A stretch of DNA of 64,000 nucleotides, taken from the NCBI GenBank assembly GCA_030512295.1, contig JAULSR010000001.1, forward strand, positions 2,751,001 through 2,815,000. The letters run 5' to 3'. This DNA is from Bombardia bombarda (Eukaryota > Ascomycota > Sordariomycetes > Sordariales > Lasiosphaeriaceae). This document shows, one piece after another, positions 12,187 to 25,200 of the stretch. The position numbers were made by a program, and so were the translations under genes. Under the pieces are notes generated by a model, which made no database searches, was not told where the DNA came from, and worked only from the letters and a program-made list of their open reading frames with translations. Within the stretch, counting starts at the first letter, position 1. The number at the start of each line of letters is the position of its first letter.

Positions 12187-15100
12187 CCACCGATCTGCAT
12201 GCTGCATCCCCGTTTTAATAGCTTCCATGGGTTCTATTTTCCCCTTCTTTGCGTGTTTCTTCTTGTTCGGTGGCTTTTCTTAATTAATTCGACGTGAAAC
12301 ACGAATTGTACATTGACGTAGACCCCATATGCAAGTTCAAAGTTTTGTTTCCATAGATAGATTCTCTTAATCATTCTGCTACACAGTGTGATAGGATTAT
12401 CGTCTCTTTCTCCGAATGGGATACAGACCGGAGATATGGAAACACCTCTATTAATGCTGATAAAATAAAATGAAACAGTTTTTGTGCCTCTGACAAGCGA
12501 CACGCACGCACACACACAATGGAACAAGAACCATCACCACCATCACCAAAAAAAGGTACGATGCAAGTCAGCGGCGGGCTGTGTACGTGCTTCGGTTCAT
12601 TCGGGTTCGGCTTCAGATGCCTGATAGGTCAGTGACTGGCTCTTTTTACCTGGTCAGCTATTCAGTCATTTTTTTCTCATCAGATTATTCATTGTTCACT
12701 CTGTCCACCAGTCATCGGCGTGTAGTATGACTGGACGGGCCAGTGAGGAGCCCGATCGTCCGAACTTGACGATATCGAATCTGTGCGTCGGCGCCGATGC
12801 GATCTGATACATATCGGATCGCCGGCCTACAATAGAATAGAGGTGGTTACCTAGTTTGACACCAACAGGTTCTAACCCCTGATGAGTGTAAATAAAGAAA
12901 CACGAAGACAATAATTGTCATCATCTACCTAGTTCAGTCCGACGGGCGATCAGGTTCAAACTCCCCGAAGCAGCAAGCCTGCAAATTCATCACATCACAC
13001 ACGCTTGTTCATCTCATCACATACATCCCATGACCGCATTCCCCTGTGGGAAAGAGAGAGAGGGTGTGTGTGTGTGTTAGGATCAAAACATGCTTAGCGC
13101 CACCAACCCGCTAACTACCGATCATGTTGTTTCGTTTCTATATACAGATCACAAAGTGGGGATGGCATCATCGCTCATTATCATCGTCATCCTCGTACAC
13201 TACTCCGAGCTTGAATTAAACCCTGGATTATCACGTTGGTAGGTAACCTCAGGGTAGCCCATCTTGGAATAAGATCATTGTCCTCGAACCCATGCAACTG
13301 GGAGAAGTTGTGACTTGCGAGGGGTACCCATGTCACTGTCTTGTCTATTTTTAAGACGAAATTTGTTAGCGTTGGCTGTTAGTGCAGATCTGAGTAGCGT
13401 GGGCGATTTGATCGGGGAAATAAGAAAAGATACCCCACGAAACATTTGGACAAGGTCAAGGGGGGGAAAGAATGGGAAACCCGCCGATCGGAAACAATCA
13501 AGAATAATAACAAAATAGAAAGAATGGCATTTTAATTTTTCTTTTTTTGTTCAAAAGTATATTTTATCTTGCTGGGATTCGACACGTCAAAAAAAGACAC
13601 CTCCCGATCTACGCTGGGGGTGGAGGACATGCATGCACTACTGTACCTCAGACTTGAAGGTGTGATGCTTTCTTGCTGCTGCGCGCTGCGTGCTGCGGTA
13701 GGTTAGGTCTTGTTTCAAAACAAAAATAACACACACCCGACCAGTAAGAATGCAGAACTTCTTGGAAACAAAACCCGCCAGCTGCTCACGTGGGAAGAGA
13801 GAGAGAGCCCGAGAGAGACTATCAATCTACCTATCTTTCCCAAGATGGGAAGGTGGTACCTGCCTCACTCTGCTGTCACTGCCCGCCGTGGGTACGATCT
13901 CCATGTGTGTTTCGCCCTAGTCTTATTATTTCCATTCCAGCTCGTGAAGGTTCATTTCGGCCAGTCAATCAATCACGATGCAGCAGCAGCAGCAGCAAAG
14001 CAAAAAGTGACGCAAAGGGCAATTAGCGCGCGAGGCTTTGCGCTTCAGCTTTCTATCTTGGAATGTTTCATGCTATACACAGTATCTGTCACCTACACTG
14101 CCTACTACCTATATTCTAGCCGCTGGACCTTGATGAAGTCTATTTCTAGGTAGGTAACTGCCCGCATGGCAGTGAGTCAGGTCAGGCATACACAGTGCCA
14201 GTTACCTAGGTGTGTGTATGGTGGTAATATCCAATCTATTTTATTTCTCCAACGGTCATACCACTACCATCGTGTAGGGCTGGGAATGTAATATATTGCA
14301 TACCAACTAGAAAATACGATGGAGCATTGGAAACTGCGCTATCATGCTGTCATCCGCACATACATACATTGGACCGATTTCAGCAGCCAGCCCCGAGGGG
14401 ACGGGACGCAAGGAGAAGGGAGAGGGAGAGAGATAAGTCAGATTTCGTTTCCACGTGGCTGCCCCGGCCCCGCCGCTGCCCGCTGCCCGCCGTCGCCGTC
14501 GTGTTTGTCTCTGTCTCTGTGTCTGAGGAGGGGGGTGTGTGTATGTACCTAATATATGTGATAAGCGCAGGGTGGTAATCTGATGAATGGCTGGGATGAA
14601 TGGCTGGGATGGATTAGTGGAGTACTTCGTAAGGCGGGAGCCGTTGTCTTACATGCTGCGTAGTCTCGGTCTATGTATCTCTTTTTTTATTCCAGTTAGT
14701 CTATATTCCCTTTTTTGTCATTCGTTTTTTTTTTTTATTCCTGTCTCTTTTTTTTTTTTTTGCAGGTTTGGTATCACGACAGACAGACAACCAACCTCAC
14801 ATTAGCGTGGGCGCGTGTAGGATGCGCGTGCTGACTGGGCCCGTCCCGAGTTGGGACGGGCCAAGAGCACCTAAAAAAGCAGGCTGCCGTAGGTGGTGGT
14901 TTTCCTTATCTGGCAGTGGACGCATCAAAACGAATTCGTCCATACCGACGGTCGTGAGACACACACAAGTCCTCCTCTTTTCTCTCCTCCTGCCTCCTCC
15001 CCATGCCACCGAAACCTGACCGAACAAAAAGGCAACTATGGATGTATATGTACGAAGCAGCAGTACTGTTTAGACTGGGTAGGTTGACCGGATGTTGACG

Positions 15101-16392
15101 CACCCGCGGCATTGAGTGCTGGATTGGGGCCATGGGGCCGGCGCATCGGGTGCTCAAGGCTCCTCATAGGGAACTTGTTCGACTTGTGTGGGTGTTACAG
15201 CAGCAGCACCCACTCACTCGAGGCTCTGGCTCTGGCTGCACTGAAAAGCTCTCGGTGGCTTTCGCGAAAAAAAGGCGAGTGGGTGTGCTACGAATGGTGA
15301 GGGCGTGATGCAAAGGCTTGTTGACCGCCTTGTGATATTTCCCCCTTCTTTTCTCCAACGCGGCTACTGGTACTGCTGTAAAGTACCGACACTCTTCTTC
15401 CTCTACTCATGGAGTCGGTGTCGGTGTCGGCGTCGGTCATTCGGCTACCTACATGCCTCACAGCAAGCAGTCAGCATCAGGGACAGCAAAGTGTATCATG
15501 TATGCAACTGATGTGGCCGACACATTGGGGGTTAAGGCTGATGGACAATAAGCAGAAGGGTTTTTCACATCTGGCGGTGGTGTGGTTGGTAATTGTGGTG
15601 GTGGTGCATACCGCATTTCCCCCCAAGTCCTGTTGCAGTAATTTGCAGTTACTCCGTACAGTACTATTCATCGATAGTCTGTCCTGTCCATCTCTTTTGG
15701 TTATCTATCTTGAGACATTCTTGAGTGCACGAGAAGTTGGCTGGCTACTGCAGTCAGAAGAACCCTACAGATGAACGTGGAGATTGCTGAGCAGTGACTG
15801 TGAGGCCCTTGATGGACGGCCCTGCTGGCTCCCGTCTACCATGGCTGGCGGCATTTTTGACATCCGCGCCAAGCTTGGCTCACAAGGGGAAAAGGGCTGG
15901 CAGGCTCGAGGCAGGCTCGAGGCAGGCTGCTGGCCTTGGCTGGAGAAAGAAAGCTGAAGAAGGGAGGACCGAACGACTGGCTTGTGCATTACAGCCCCAC
16001 CTTCTAGGTAATGAGCGCTGATTCGTCAGGATTGTCCCCGGCAGACCTTGCCGAATCCAGCTTCACCTAGGTAAAGGAATCCGTGGTCCAGGCACCAAAC
16101 CACGTGATCACGCCATGACTTTTGATGTTCTGACAAAGCTTCAATCGAGGTTGAAGAAATGGCAGGTGCGCGTGCAAAGCAAGCAAACAAGCAGACACAA
16201 GTCGAGATAAAGAATGCCCACTGGGCAGCGATAGACAGTAGAAGTACAGCGGCATCAGTTGACACGGGGTGCACGGTCCGGTCAACAAGACGATTTCAGC
16301 TTTTCAGAAGCTTTTGGGAATTCAACTTTTTGGTTCAACTCACTTCGCTTCAAATTCACGATTCGAGATTCAAGATACGCGATACGCGGTAC

Positions 16393-16444
16393 GCATCCAT
16401 CATCCATCATTGTGCATCATCCATCATCCATCATCGTGCATCAC
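16393..16444. repeat. CATC-rich tandem repeat upstream of XPD
   Basis: Repeats of CATCCATCAT and CATCATGTG-like units lie about 190-240 bp before the XPD start, probably in its promoter or 5' leader. Confidence 0.8.
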
Positions 16445-16632
16445 TATTGCCGCTCTTTTTTTCTCCCTGTATAAAGCCACTCTTGGCCTCTCTTCATTTT
16501 CCTCTGATTTGCTGGGTTGGGTTGTGTGCCCTGAGCCATCCATCCATCGCAGAGCCGCAACAAGTGTGCCAAGCCAGAGAGAGGAATACACGGCCAGATA
16601 TCATTGTCGCCAGACGACCCCCTACCGCCACC

Positions 16633-19172
16633 ATGGAGTTCAACATCGACGACCTGCCCATTCTTTTCCCTTATCCGCGCATCTACCCGGAGCAATATGC
16701 CTACATGGTGGATCTCAAAAAGACACTGGACGCGGGTGGGAACGCCGTCCTCGAGATGCCCTCGGGCACAGGCAAGACCGTCACCCTGCTGTCCCTCATC
16801 GTCGCCTACCAAATGTACTATCCAGAGCACCGCAAACTCATATACTGCTCCCGCACCATGTCCGAGATCGAAAAGGCCCTGGTCGAGCTCAAGGCCCTGA
16901 TGAAGTTCCGGACCGAGAGGCTTGGCTACGAAGAAGAGTTCAGGGGTCTTGGCCTCACCAGCCGCAAGAACTTGTGCTTGCACCCCTCGGTGAAGCGCGA
17001 GAAGAGCGGCAGTGTTGTCGATGCCCGCTGTCGTAGCTTGACGGCTGGCTTCGTCAAGGAGAAGAAGGAGAAGGGCGAGAACGTGGATGTCTGCGTCTAC
17101 CACGACAACCTCGACAACCTCGAGCCACATAACCTGATTCCTAACGGAGTCTGGACCTTCGATGGTCTATTGCGGTACGGAGAGCAGCACAAGCAGTGTC
17201 CGTATTTCACTGCACGCCGCATGATGCAGTTTTGCAACGTTATTATCTACTCGTACCATTACCTGTTGGACCCAAAGATCGCCGAGCGCGTGTCCAAAGA
17301 TCTCTCCAAAGACTGCATTGTGGTATTTGACGAGGCTCACAACATCGACAATGTGTGCATCGAGTCTCTCAGCACAGACATCACTGAGGATTCGTTAAGG
17401 AGAGCCACGAGGGGCGCCCAGAATCTCGAGACCAAGATCAACGAGATGCGTGACTCTGATCAGAAAAAGCTTCAGGATGAGTATGAGAAGCTTGTTGAGG
17501 GCCTCCGCGGCGCTGATGAAGGGCGCCAAGAAGACGCCTTCATGTCCAATCCCAGTGCGTTTTTATTCCGCAAGAAATACCCTATTAATGTGACGACTAC
17601 TTGCTGATAAACCTTGTGTCCAGCACTTCCCGATGACCTTCTTAAGGAGGCCGTCCCAGGTAATATCAGGAGAGCAGAGCACTTTGTTGCTTTCCTCCGG
17701 AGATTTATCGAGTATCTCAAGGTCAGCTGTTTCTCCATTTTCCTGCACGGCCATATCATAAATGTCTCGCTGACTCTATCATAAAATAGACGCGAATGAA
17801 AGTCCGCCAGGTCATCTCAGAAACGCCACCATCATTCCTCGCCCATCTCAAGGAGTACACCTTCATCGAGAAAAAGCCACTCAGGTTCTGCGCGGAGCGA
17901 CTGACCTCGCTGGTACGGACCCTCGAGCTCACCAACATCGAGGACTACCAGCCCTTGCAAGAAGTCGCTACCTTCGCAACCCTCGTAGCCACGTACGAGA
18001 AGGGCTTCCTCCTGATCCTCGAGCCGTACGAATCAGACACGGCCGAGGTGCCCAACCCGGTTCTGCACTTCACCTGCCTCGACGCCGCCATCGCCATCAA
18101 GCCCGTCTTCGACCGGTTCCGATCCGTCGTCATCACGTCGGGCACCATCTCGCCGCTCGAGATGTACCCCAAGATGCTTGGCTTCGTGGCCGCCGTTCAG
18201 GAGTCGTACAGCATGACGCTGGCCCGGCGCTCCTTCCTGCCCATGATCGTCACACGCGGCAGCGACCAGGCGTCCATCTCGACCAGCTTCCAGGTGCGCA
18301 ACGAGCCCAGCGTAGTCCGCAACTACGGGAGCCTGCTGACCGAGTTTGCGCGCATCACGCCCGACGGCATGGTCGTCTTCTTCCCGTCGTACCTCTACAT
18401 GGAGTCCATCATCAGCATGTGGCAGGGCATGGGCATCCTCGACGAGGTCTGGAAGTACAAGCTCATCCTGGTCGAGACGCCCGACGCGCAGGAGACGAGC
18501 GTCGCGCTCGAGACGTACCGCACCGCCTGCTGCAACGGCCGCGGCGCCGTGCTGCTGTGCGTCGCGCGCGGCAAGGTGTCGGAGGGCATCGACTTTGACC
18601 ACCAGTACGGCCGCACCGTGCTGTGCATCGGCGTGCCGTTCCAGTACACCGAGAGCAGGATCCTGAAAGCGCGGCTCGAGTTCTTGCGGGAGACGTATCG
18701 TATTAGAGAGAATGATTTTCTGTCGTTCGACGCGATGCGGCATGCGGCGCAGTGTCTTGGGCGCGTGCTGCGAGGGAAAGACGACTACGGGCTGATGGTG
18801 CTGGCGGACCGCCGGTTCCGGGCCAAGCGCACGCAACTGCCGAAATGGATTAACCAGGCGCTGCTGGACTCGGACACGAATCTGAGCACGGACATGGCGG
18901 TCAGCAATGCGAGGCGGTTCTTGAAGGGCATGGCGCAGCCGTTTCGGGCAAGGGACCAGGAGGGGATCAGCACGTGGAGCATGGGGGACTTGCGGGCGCA
19001 CCAGGCCAAGATGGCGGATGAGCAGATTAGGGAGCTGCAGGAGAGGGAGGGGGAGAGGGAGTTTGGTGGTGGGGTTGGCGGGAAGGGGGCTGGTGGGAAT
19101 GGGGATGCGGAGAGTGATTATGATATGGATAATGATGATGAAGCAGAGTTGATGGCGCTGGATGGGAGGTGA
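16633..19172 (+). CDS. RAD3: TFIIH 5'-3' DNA helicase XPD/Rad3
   Basis: ATP-dependent 5'-3' DNA helicase of the TFIIH core, used in RNA polymerase II promoter opening and nucleotide excision repair in the nucleus. Three exons: 16633-17554, 17624-17721, 17790-19172 (800 aa; yeast Rad3 is 778). Both introns are GT-AG, with CTGAT/CTGAC branch sites. The N-terminus MEFNIDDLPILFPYPRIYPE matches the family start, so the ATG at 16633 is chosen although the frame is open upstream to about 16159. Seen: Walker A PSGTGKT (43-49), first Fe-S cysteine C115 with three more following (in DARC, DVCVYH and KQCPYF), DEAH box 233-236, ITSGTISPL, and motif VI QCLGRVLRGKDD. The C-terminus is a Glu/Gly/Asp-rich tail. 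The intron-removed protein aligns with Rad3 throughout, with no broken motif. Confidence 0.98.
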
Positions 19173-19295
19173 ATGGTCGGGGAGGGTTGTTAAACTCTGG
19201 GTCAGATTGTTAGTCGTGTGGGGAGGGTATCACTTGCAGCATTATCTCATAGTCGGTAGTAGATGGGCCGACGGACAATTAATGGAGGTGACAGT

Positions 19296-19370
<75 letters not shown>
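19296..19370. repeat. (GACA)n microsatellite
   Basis: About 75 bp of the tetranucleotide GACA with no interruption, roughly 120 bp downstream of the XPD stop, probably in its 3' UTR. Confidence 0.97.
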
Positions 19371-19975
19371 CGACCAGCCGACAGACTTACAAAGCTGGGG
19401 TAGAATAAGAGTGAGGATAGAATGAAACGGCTATGGTGGATAGGATAAAGTGGTCTCCGGTAGGGAGGTAGTTGATCAGAAGAAGATAAATCGTAAAGTC
19501 CGGCATTGGCTCTGTATTCAGGGTAATTTGTTTGTTTATCCAGCTACATACTTTATGGGTGTAGGCGGTGGTTTGGATCATGGACTTTGCTTGCCTCAAG
19601 ACACCATCTGACTGTACCTAGTTACCTCAACGATCTTTCTCCCATGGCATCCATCGCGTCTTTTGTACCCCATACTCCAGGTACTTTAGTAGCCAGACAC
19701 CCACAAAGCTACAGCCGGAAAGCAAAATGATAGGGGTTGAACTTCAAAAGGTGGCGGTGCCATTAAGTAGAAAGAATAGATACATGTCGTCATGCCCGCG
19801 TTTGATTCCTTGTTCTGTAAAATAAAATATATGTACAATACCAGAACCTGGTTCTGGTCGTCCTGGCCTATTCCGATCTGTAGTATATATAATCTGGCCT
19901 AAATGGACGACGATAGTCTGTCCAAATTATCCCCACCCTTGGTTGGAGAGTCACATAATACACTCCCTCCTACAC
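19371..19975. other. convergent intergenic region XPD/PRP3
   Basis: The region lies between the ends of two convergent genes. No gene is seen. It must carry both 3' UTRs; an AATAAA-like run (AAAATAAAATATATG) near 19818 could serve as a poly(A) signal. Confidence 0.5.
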
Positions 19976-21430
19976 TCACTGATACGGCGTATTCTTGGCC
20001 TGAGTCCAAAAGTTCTCCATCTTCCTAGGAGCCAAGAACTCTCGTGCCTCCTGGTCCGTCTCGCACACCTTACTGCCAAACTTTCTGAACGCCGTCGCCT
20101 TGACCTCGCCCTCAAAGACGAGTACGCACTTATTAGCCGATAAGTCCTTCAGATGCCCCGACTCGTCCTCGCCCTTGAGCCACTCGCGCACAGCCGTACC
20201 CTGTGCCGAGTCCTTGTCGCGCGATGGGAGGGCCTCGGTCCAGTCGATGCGGCGGAGCATGAGCTTCTTGTACTGGGCGATGCTGTGCTCGCCGCCCTCG
20301 ACGATGACCAAGTTGAGCTTCGGGTGCATGATGCAGACGCCATTGAGCCCGTTCTGGGCCGCGTTGACGCTGATCTTGTAGCGGTGCTGGCCGTTGGCGA
20401 GGCTGGCGATCTTGAAGACGAGTATGTGGATGCCCTTTGCCGCGTCCTTGGCCTGGTTGGCGGCCAGCTTCTCGGCCCGCTGCTCCTTGGTGAGCTTGCG
20501 CTCCTCGTTCTGCGCCATGTGCTTGTCGAAGCGCTCGGCGATCTCGCGGTTGACGCGCGCCTCGACGGCCGTTGGGTCTTTGACCGCCTCCTCGCCGAGA
20601 ACGCGCATGAGGTTGGACTTTTTAACCTTGGGGGGCGGAGCGGGCTCGAGGCCAAGGCGGATCTTGGCCTGGCGCTCCTTGAGCTCCATCATGCGCCGCT
20701 GCCGGCGGAGTTTTTGTTGCTCCTTGGGCGTGAGGTACATGGGTTTCGGCTCGGGTGCCTGCTTGTCCTGGGGCGGCTCGATGGCGACGGGGTGCTGGAT
20801 GTAGAGCGTGATGATGCTGTCGGGGGTCGAGATCTTGAGCGACTGCGGGATGTCGCTATAGTCCTTGCCGCCGACGAGCGCCTCGTCCCACCACTCGAGT
20901 TCGGGCGGGTCGTCCAGGGCGTACGACTTCTCAACGTCGCGGTCCTCGTCCAGGCCGGCCTTGCGCGACTGCTCGGCGATGCGCTTCTTCATGGCCTCGA
21001 GGGCCGCCTGCCGCCGCAGGGCATTCGCCTGCTGGATGTATTTGCCCTTTTGGTTGAAGATGAGCTGCTTGGACGGGCGCACCTTCCCCGTCGGCCCGTG
21101 GGCGTGGGCGGGTTCCAGATATGGATTGGCCCCTGAGGCCGTGGCTGATGATAAGCCCGAGGGTTTTCTGTTGTAGGATTTGGCCGTGTCGTAGGCTGCT
21201 GGGCGCTGTGACGAGGCGCCGCCAGCGCCTGGCCTGCTCGGCGCATTGAGGTCGGCGAGGGCTGGATGAAGGGGTGTGTTAAGGCCGCCCTTTGCCTTGG
21301 CGCCCCCGACGGCGGCGGCGACGCGGGCCTTGAGGGCTGCCATGCGATCGGCTGCCGACTCGGGCTTCTGGACTCTGGACGACGGGTCATGGCGCGGGCC
21401 AACCCCGCCGAGCTGTTGGGCCCGATCCAT
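19976..21430 (-). CDS. PRP3: U4/U6 small nuclear ribonucleoprotein Prp3
   Basis: Component of the U4/U6 di-snRNP and U4/U6.U5 tri-snRNP; it contacts the U4/U6 duplex and is needed for spliceosome assembly. Single exon, 484 aa. The N-terminal 100 residues are Ala/Pro/Gly-rich and disordered. The Prp3 domain follows (about 100-330), with the conserved block PPKVKKSNLMRVLGEEAVKD and a highly charged helical stretch. The C-terminal domain (DUF1115-type, about 340-480) contains VVIEGGEHSI-like residues (VIVEGGEHS), KKLMLRRIDW and NKCVLVFEGEV. The animal N-terminal PWI domain is absent, as is usual in fungi. It is divergent from RPA190 with about 770 bp between start codons. An upstream coding exon cannot be excluded, but the ATG at 21430 is the first in frame. 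Confidence 0.93.
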   Translation of the reverse strand: MDRAQQLGGVGPRHDPSSRVQKPESAADRMAALKARVAAAVGGAKAKGGLNTPLHPALADLNAPSRPGAGGASSQRPAAYDTAKSYNRKPSGLSSATASGANPYLEPAHAHGPTGKVRPSKQLIFNQKGKYIQQANALRRQAALEAMKKRIAEQSRKAGLDEDRDVEKSYALDDPPELEWWDEALVGGKDYSDIPQSLKISTPDSIITLYIQHPVAIEPPQDKQAPEPKPMYLTPKEQQKLRRQRRMMELKERQAKIRLGLEPAPPPKVKKSNLMRVLGEEAVKDPTAVEARVNREIAERFDKHMAQNEERKLTKEQRAEKLAANQAKDAAKGIHILVFKIASLANGQHRYKISVNAAQNGLNGVCIMHPKLNLVIVEGGEHSIAQYKKLMLRRIDWTEALPSRDKDSAQGTAVREWLKGEDESGHLKDLSANKCVLVFEGEVKATAFRKFGSKVCETDQEAREFLAPRKMENFWTQAKNTPYQ

Positions 21431-22201
21431 GATCGATCGCGTCGACCAGGACGGGTGATGGGCGATTTACTGGACGAGACGATGTATGTAAGGTGACGAC
21501 GCGATGAAGGCGATACGAAAGACGCGCTGGGTGGGGTCTCGCGGGGGGTGTTGGATGTTGCAGGCGAGTGATCTGAGGTGTAGTGGATTCACTCGATTGC
21601 GCTGGACTTGAATTGCAGCTGTTGAGGTCGCGACTGTCGCTTTCTTTTCTTTTTTGGATGTAGAAAATGGAGATGTATGGACAATAAACTTCAAATCTCG
21701 GCGTTGGCGATGATATACCAGGTCGCGATAGTGATATTCTCGTTGTCGTCGATGCTGTTATCACAAGTGACGAAAGAGGCATTCATTCCACCAAGTCGAT
21801 GGATCGTTGGGGGGCCCCTGCGCCCTTGTTTCTTTGGGTTTGGGGCGGGTTAGCGCTGTCAAACGGCACGCAGCAGCCAATGGACAGAGGCACCAGCTGC
21901 AGGGCTGCCCCACAGCATGGGTAGTTCTGCCGGTGCTCGCCGCCAAAAAATATTCTCGTGAGCTCCGTCTCCAATTCCCCACCAATGCGAAGCTGCCAAC
22001 CGAAGTGATAGCGAAGTTGTGAATGCTGCAGCGCCTCGTTCCGCCAAAATTTCAGCCTCGCATTTCCTCCCATTCGCCTCTTCCGCACAGCGAAATTGAG
22101 CTGTGAAACCGGCCTTTTCTAGACGGGAGTCGCCATGGGACATTGGTAGCACACCTACCTCAAATAGTCGTCCTTCTCCATTTTAATCACCCAAAAAAAC
22201 C
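21431..22201. other. divergent promoter region PRP3/RPA190
   Basis: 771 bp between the two start codons, with no gene of its own. It must hold both promoters. No clear TATA box is seen; the RPA190 ATG is preceded by an A-rich stretch (CCCAAAAAAACC). Confidence 0.55.
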
Positions 22202-25200
22202 ATGAATATCTCCCAGCCGGTCGCGTCGGCCCTGGAGAGCGTCGAGTTCACCTTCCTCACCGACGAGGAGATCCGCTCAATCTCTGTCCGCAAGATTGAG
22301 AATGACAATACTTTCGATACCCTCCTGAACCCAGTGCCTGGTGGTCTCTATGACCCCGCCTTGGGATCGTGGGGCGATGCGCTGTAAGTCAAGGGAAAAG
22401 CACATACATCTCCAAGGCAGTCCAAGGGTTCTGCTCTGTTGATCCTGCTGTGCTGACACCTTGAACAGCTGCACCACCTGCAACCTCAGCCAGGCCCAAT
22501 GCCCCGGTCACCCCGGCCACATCGAGCTCCCCGTGCCCGTCTACCACCCCGTCTTCATGGACCAGGCCTACCGTCTGCTACGATCGCAATGTGTCTACTG
22601 CCACCGCTTCCGAGTCTCTCGCAGGGAAATCCACCGCTATGCCTGCATGTTCCGCCTGCTGCAGGTCGGCTTGCTCAACGAGGCCCAGATGATCGACGCT
22701 TTCGCAGAGTCCGACTTCGGCAGCGACATTCGCAGCATGACTCTGGCCAACGTCCCCGCTATGGAGGACGACGAGGCGGAGGAGGAGGGCAACAACGTGC
22801 AGGACGCCACCATTCGTGCTCGCGAACTATATGTGCGCCGAGTCCTCAAGGCAAACCGACACAAGATCAACCTCGGCGATGTCAGGACAGGCAAACACGA
22901 GGGTGCTGCCGACATGAGGAGAGGCCTCGTCAAGGACTTCCTCGCCACCATCGTCAAGGAGAAAAAGTGCAAATCATGCGACGGAATCTCGCCAGTCTAC
23001 AGGAAAGATCGCTACGTCAAGATTTTCGAGCGCGAACTGTCCCATAAGGAGCAGGCGGCCATGGCGCAGGCAGGGAGGAAGCGCGCCGACGCACTTGCAA
23101 TGGCAAAAGGCTCGAAAAAGGGCGGTGACGATTCTGATATGGACGAGGCCATCGCTGATCTTGACTTGTCATCCAACAACTCCGAAGACGAGCCCGAAAA
23201 CGAGGGTGAGGGCGATGAGCTGGATGAGAATGGCGACGTGGTCATGGCTGAGCCCAAGGCGAAGGGAGCCGCGGCCAAATCTGCGAAATCTCGCGCCGCC
23301 GCCCCAGTAAGAGGCCAGCGCTTCATTAGTGCTATGGAGGTTAAGGAAAGATTGAATTTCCTTTTTGAAAAAGAACAAGAAATTCTCTCTCTGCTCTACA
23401 ATTCAAAGCCTCGCCCCAGGAACGCAAAGCCTCTCACAGCCACCATGTTCTTCATGCAGACGCTCATGGTCCCGCCTAACCGATTCAGGCCAGAGGCTCG
23501 CATGGGCGACTCCCAGATCACGGAATCGCAGCAGAACTCTCTCTACAAGCTGATTCTCAGAAGCGCCGCCAAGGTAGCAGATATTTCCCGAGAGATTGGC
23601 AACGCCGTCAAGGGCATTGCCCAAGATGAAGGCAGGAGAGCCAGGGATATGAATCAGCTCTATCAAGCGTGGACCGAGCTACAGGACGGTGTCAACTCCC
23701 TGATCGACACAGACAAGAACCCAGTTCAGGGCCAGGCCGCCAAAAGAAACGAGGACGGTATTAAGCAAAAGCTTGAGAAGAAGGAAGGTTTGTTTAGAAA
23801 GAACATGATGGGAAAGCGTGTCAACTTTGCTGCCAGATCTGTTATTTCTCCCGACCCCAATATCGAAACGAGCGAGATTGGTGTTCCTCCCGTTTTCGCA
23901 AAGAAGCTCACGTATCCTGAGCCTGTAACAAGTCACAACTTTAAAGATCTTCAGCAGGCTGTTATCAACGGTATCGATAAATGGCCAGGCGCGGCGGCCA
24001 TCGAGAACGAGAACGGCCAGATTGTAAATCTGCGGAACAAGTCCCTCGAGGACCGTGTAGCTCTCGCCAATCAGCTCCTGGCTCCCACCGAGAGCAACTT
24101 CAGTAATATGCGAAACAAGAAGGTCCATCGCCATCTCACCAACGGTGATGTTGTCCTGATGAATCGTCAGCCAACTCTCCACAAGCCGTCCATGATGGGT
24201 CACAGGGTCAGGGTATTGCCTGGAGAGAAGACGATTCGCATGCACTACGCCAATTGTAACACATACAACGCCGATTTCGACGGTGACGAGATGAACATGC
24301 ATTTCCCCCAAAACGAGATTGCCCGTGCTGAAGCGCTCCAGCTCGCCGATACCGACCACCAGTATATCTCAGGAACTGCAGGAAAGCCCCTGCGAGGTCT
24401 GATTCAGGATCATTTGTCTGTGTCGGTTACCCTTTGCAACAGGGATACCTACTTCGACCGCAGTTCCTACCAACAGCTGATATACAGTGCTCTTCGGCCA
24501 GAAAGCGGCCATATTATGGGAGAGAGAATTGAGCTTGTACCGCCAGCGATAATGAAGCCAGTTGCTCGCTGGACGGGCAAGCAAGTCATTACCACCATTC
24601 TGAAGAATATTCGGCCCCACAACTGTGGCGATCTATGGATGAATGGGCCTACACAACTAAAGGCCCGCCAGTGGGGAGAGGGGTCTGAAGAAGGCGAGGT
24701 CAGATTCCGCGATGGAGAGTTCATCAGCGGTATTCTTGACAAGGCACATCTCGGCCCCAGCAGCGGTGGCTTTATTCACTGTGTGCACGAGGTCTACGGT
24801 CCTGCCGCTGCAGGAAAGCTTCTCAGCAGTATGGGTCGCCTTTTGACTCGCTACTTGTCCATGATCGCCTTCTCTTGCGGCATGGATGATCTGGTCATGA
24901 CGCCCGAGGGAGAAGCAAACAGAAAAGAGAAGCTCAAGGCTACTCCTGATATCGGCCTCAAGGTTGCGGCCAAGTATGTCTCGCTCGAGGAGCAAAAGCC
25001 CGGCAGCGACGACCCTCTTCTTTTGGAGAGACTCGAGGAGGTGTTGAGAGACGAGAAGAAGCAGGAGAACTTGGATGTACTCCTCAATCAAGGGTGTGCT
25101 GCTCTGTCCAGTGCCATCACTGAAGTCTGCCTTCCCGCCGGTCTTCAAAAGAAGTTCCCTAAGAATCAGATGCAGTCTATGACCACATCTGGAGCTAAGG

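Larger units (their letters stand above)
522..16100. other. 15.6-kb stretch without recognisable protein gene
   Basis: No open frame here shows a recognisable domain or a consistent codon pattern. The longest (2909-3739 and 865-1506, both minus) read as Ser/Pro/Arg-rich low-complexity protein and overlap other frames of equal length. The stretch holds many simple repeats, homopolymers (19 C at 11035-11053, 14 G at 11342-11355), a 15-bp minisatellite and recurring short palindromes. It separates the divergent partial gene at 1-521 from XPD. It could hold promoter, long 5' leader and non-coding RNA of the partial gene; the sequence alone does not decide. Confidence 0.6.

Noticed and set aside
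16159..16632. N-terminal extension of the XPD frame
   Set aside because: The frame is open but the sequence is repetitive and non-homologous; the family starts at the conserved MEFNIDDLP.
18033..19001. 322-aa frame antisense to XPD
   Set aside because: Shadow of the GC-rich third positions of the helicase exon; no recognised motif.
20153..21136. 327-aa frame antisense to PRP3
   Set aside because: Leu/Val-rich shadow of the Prp3 exon; no recognised motif.
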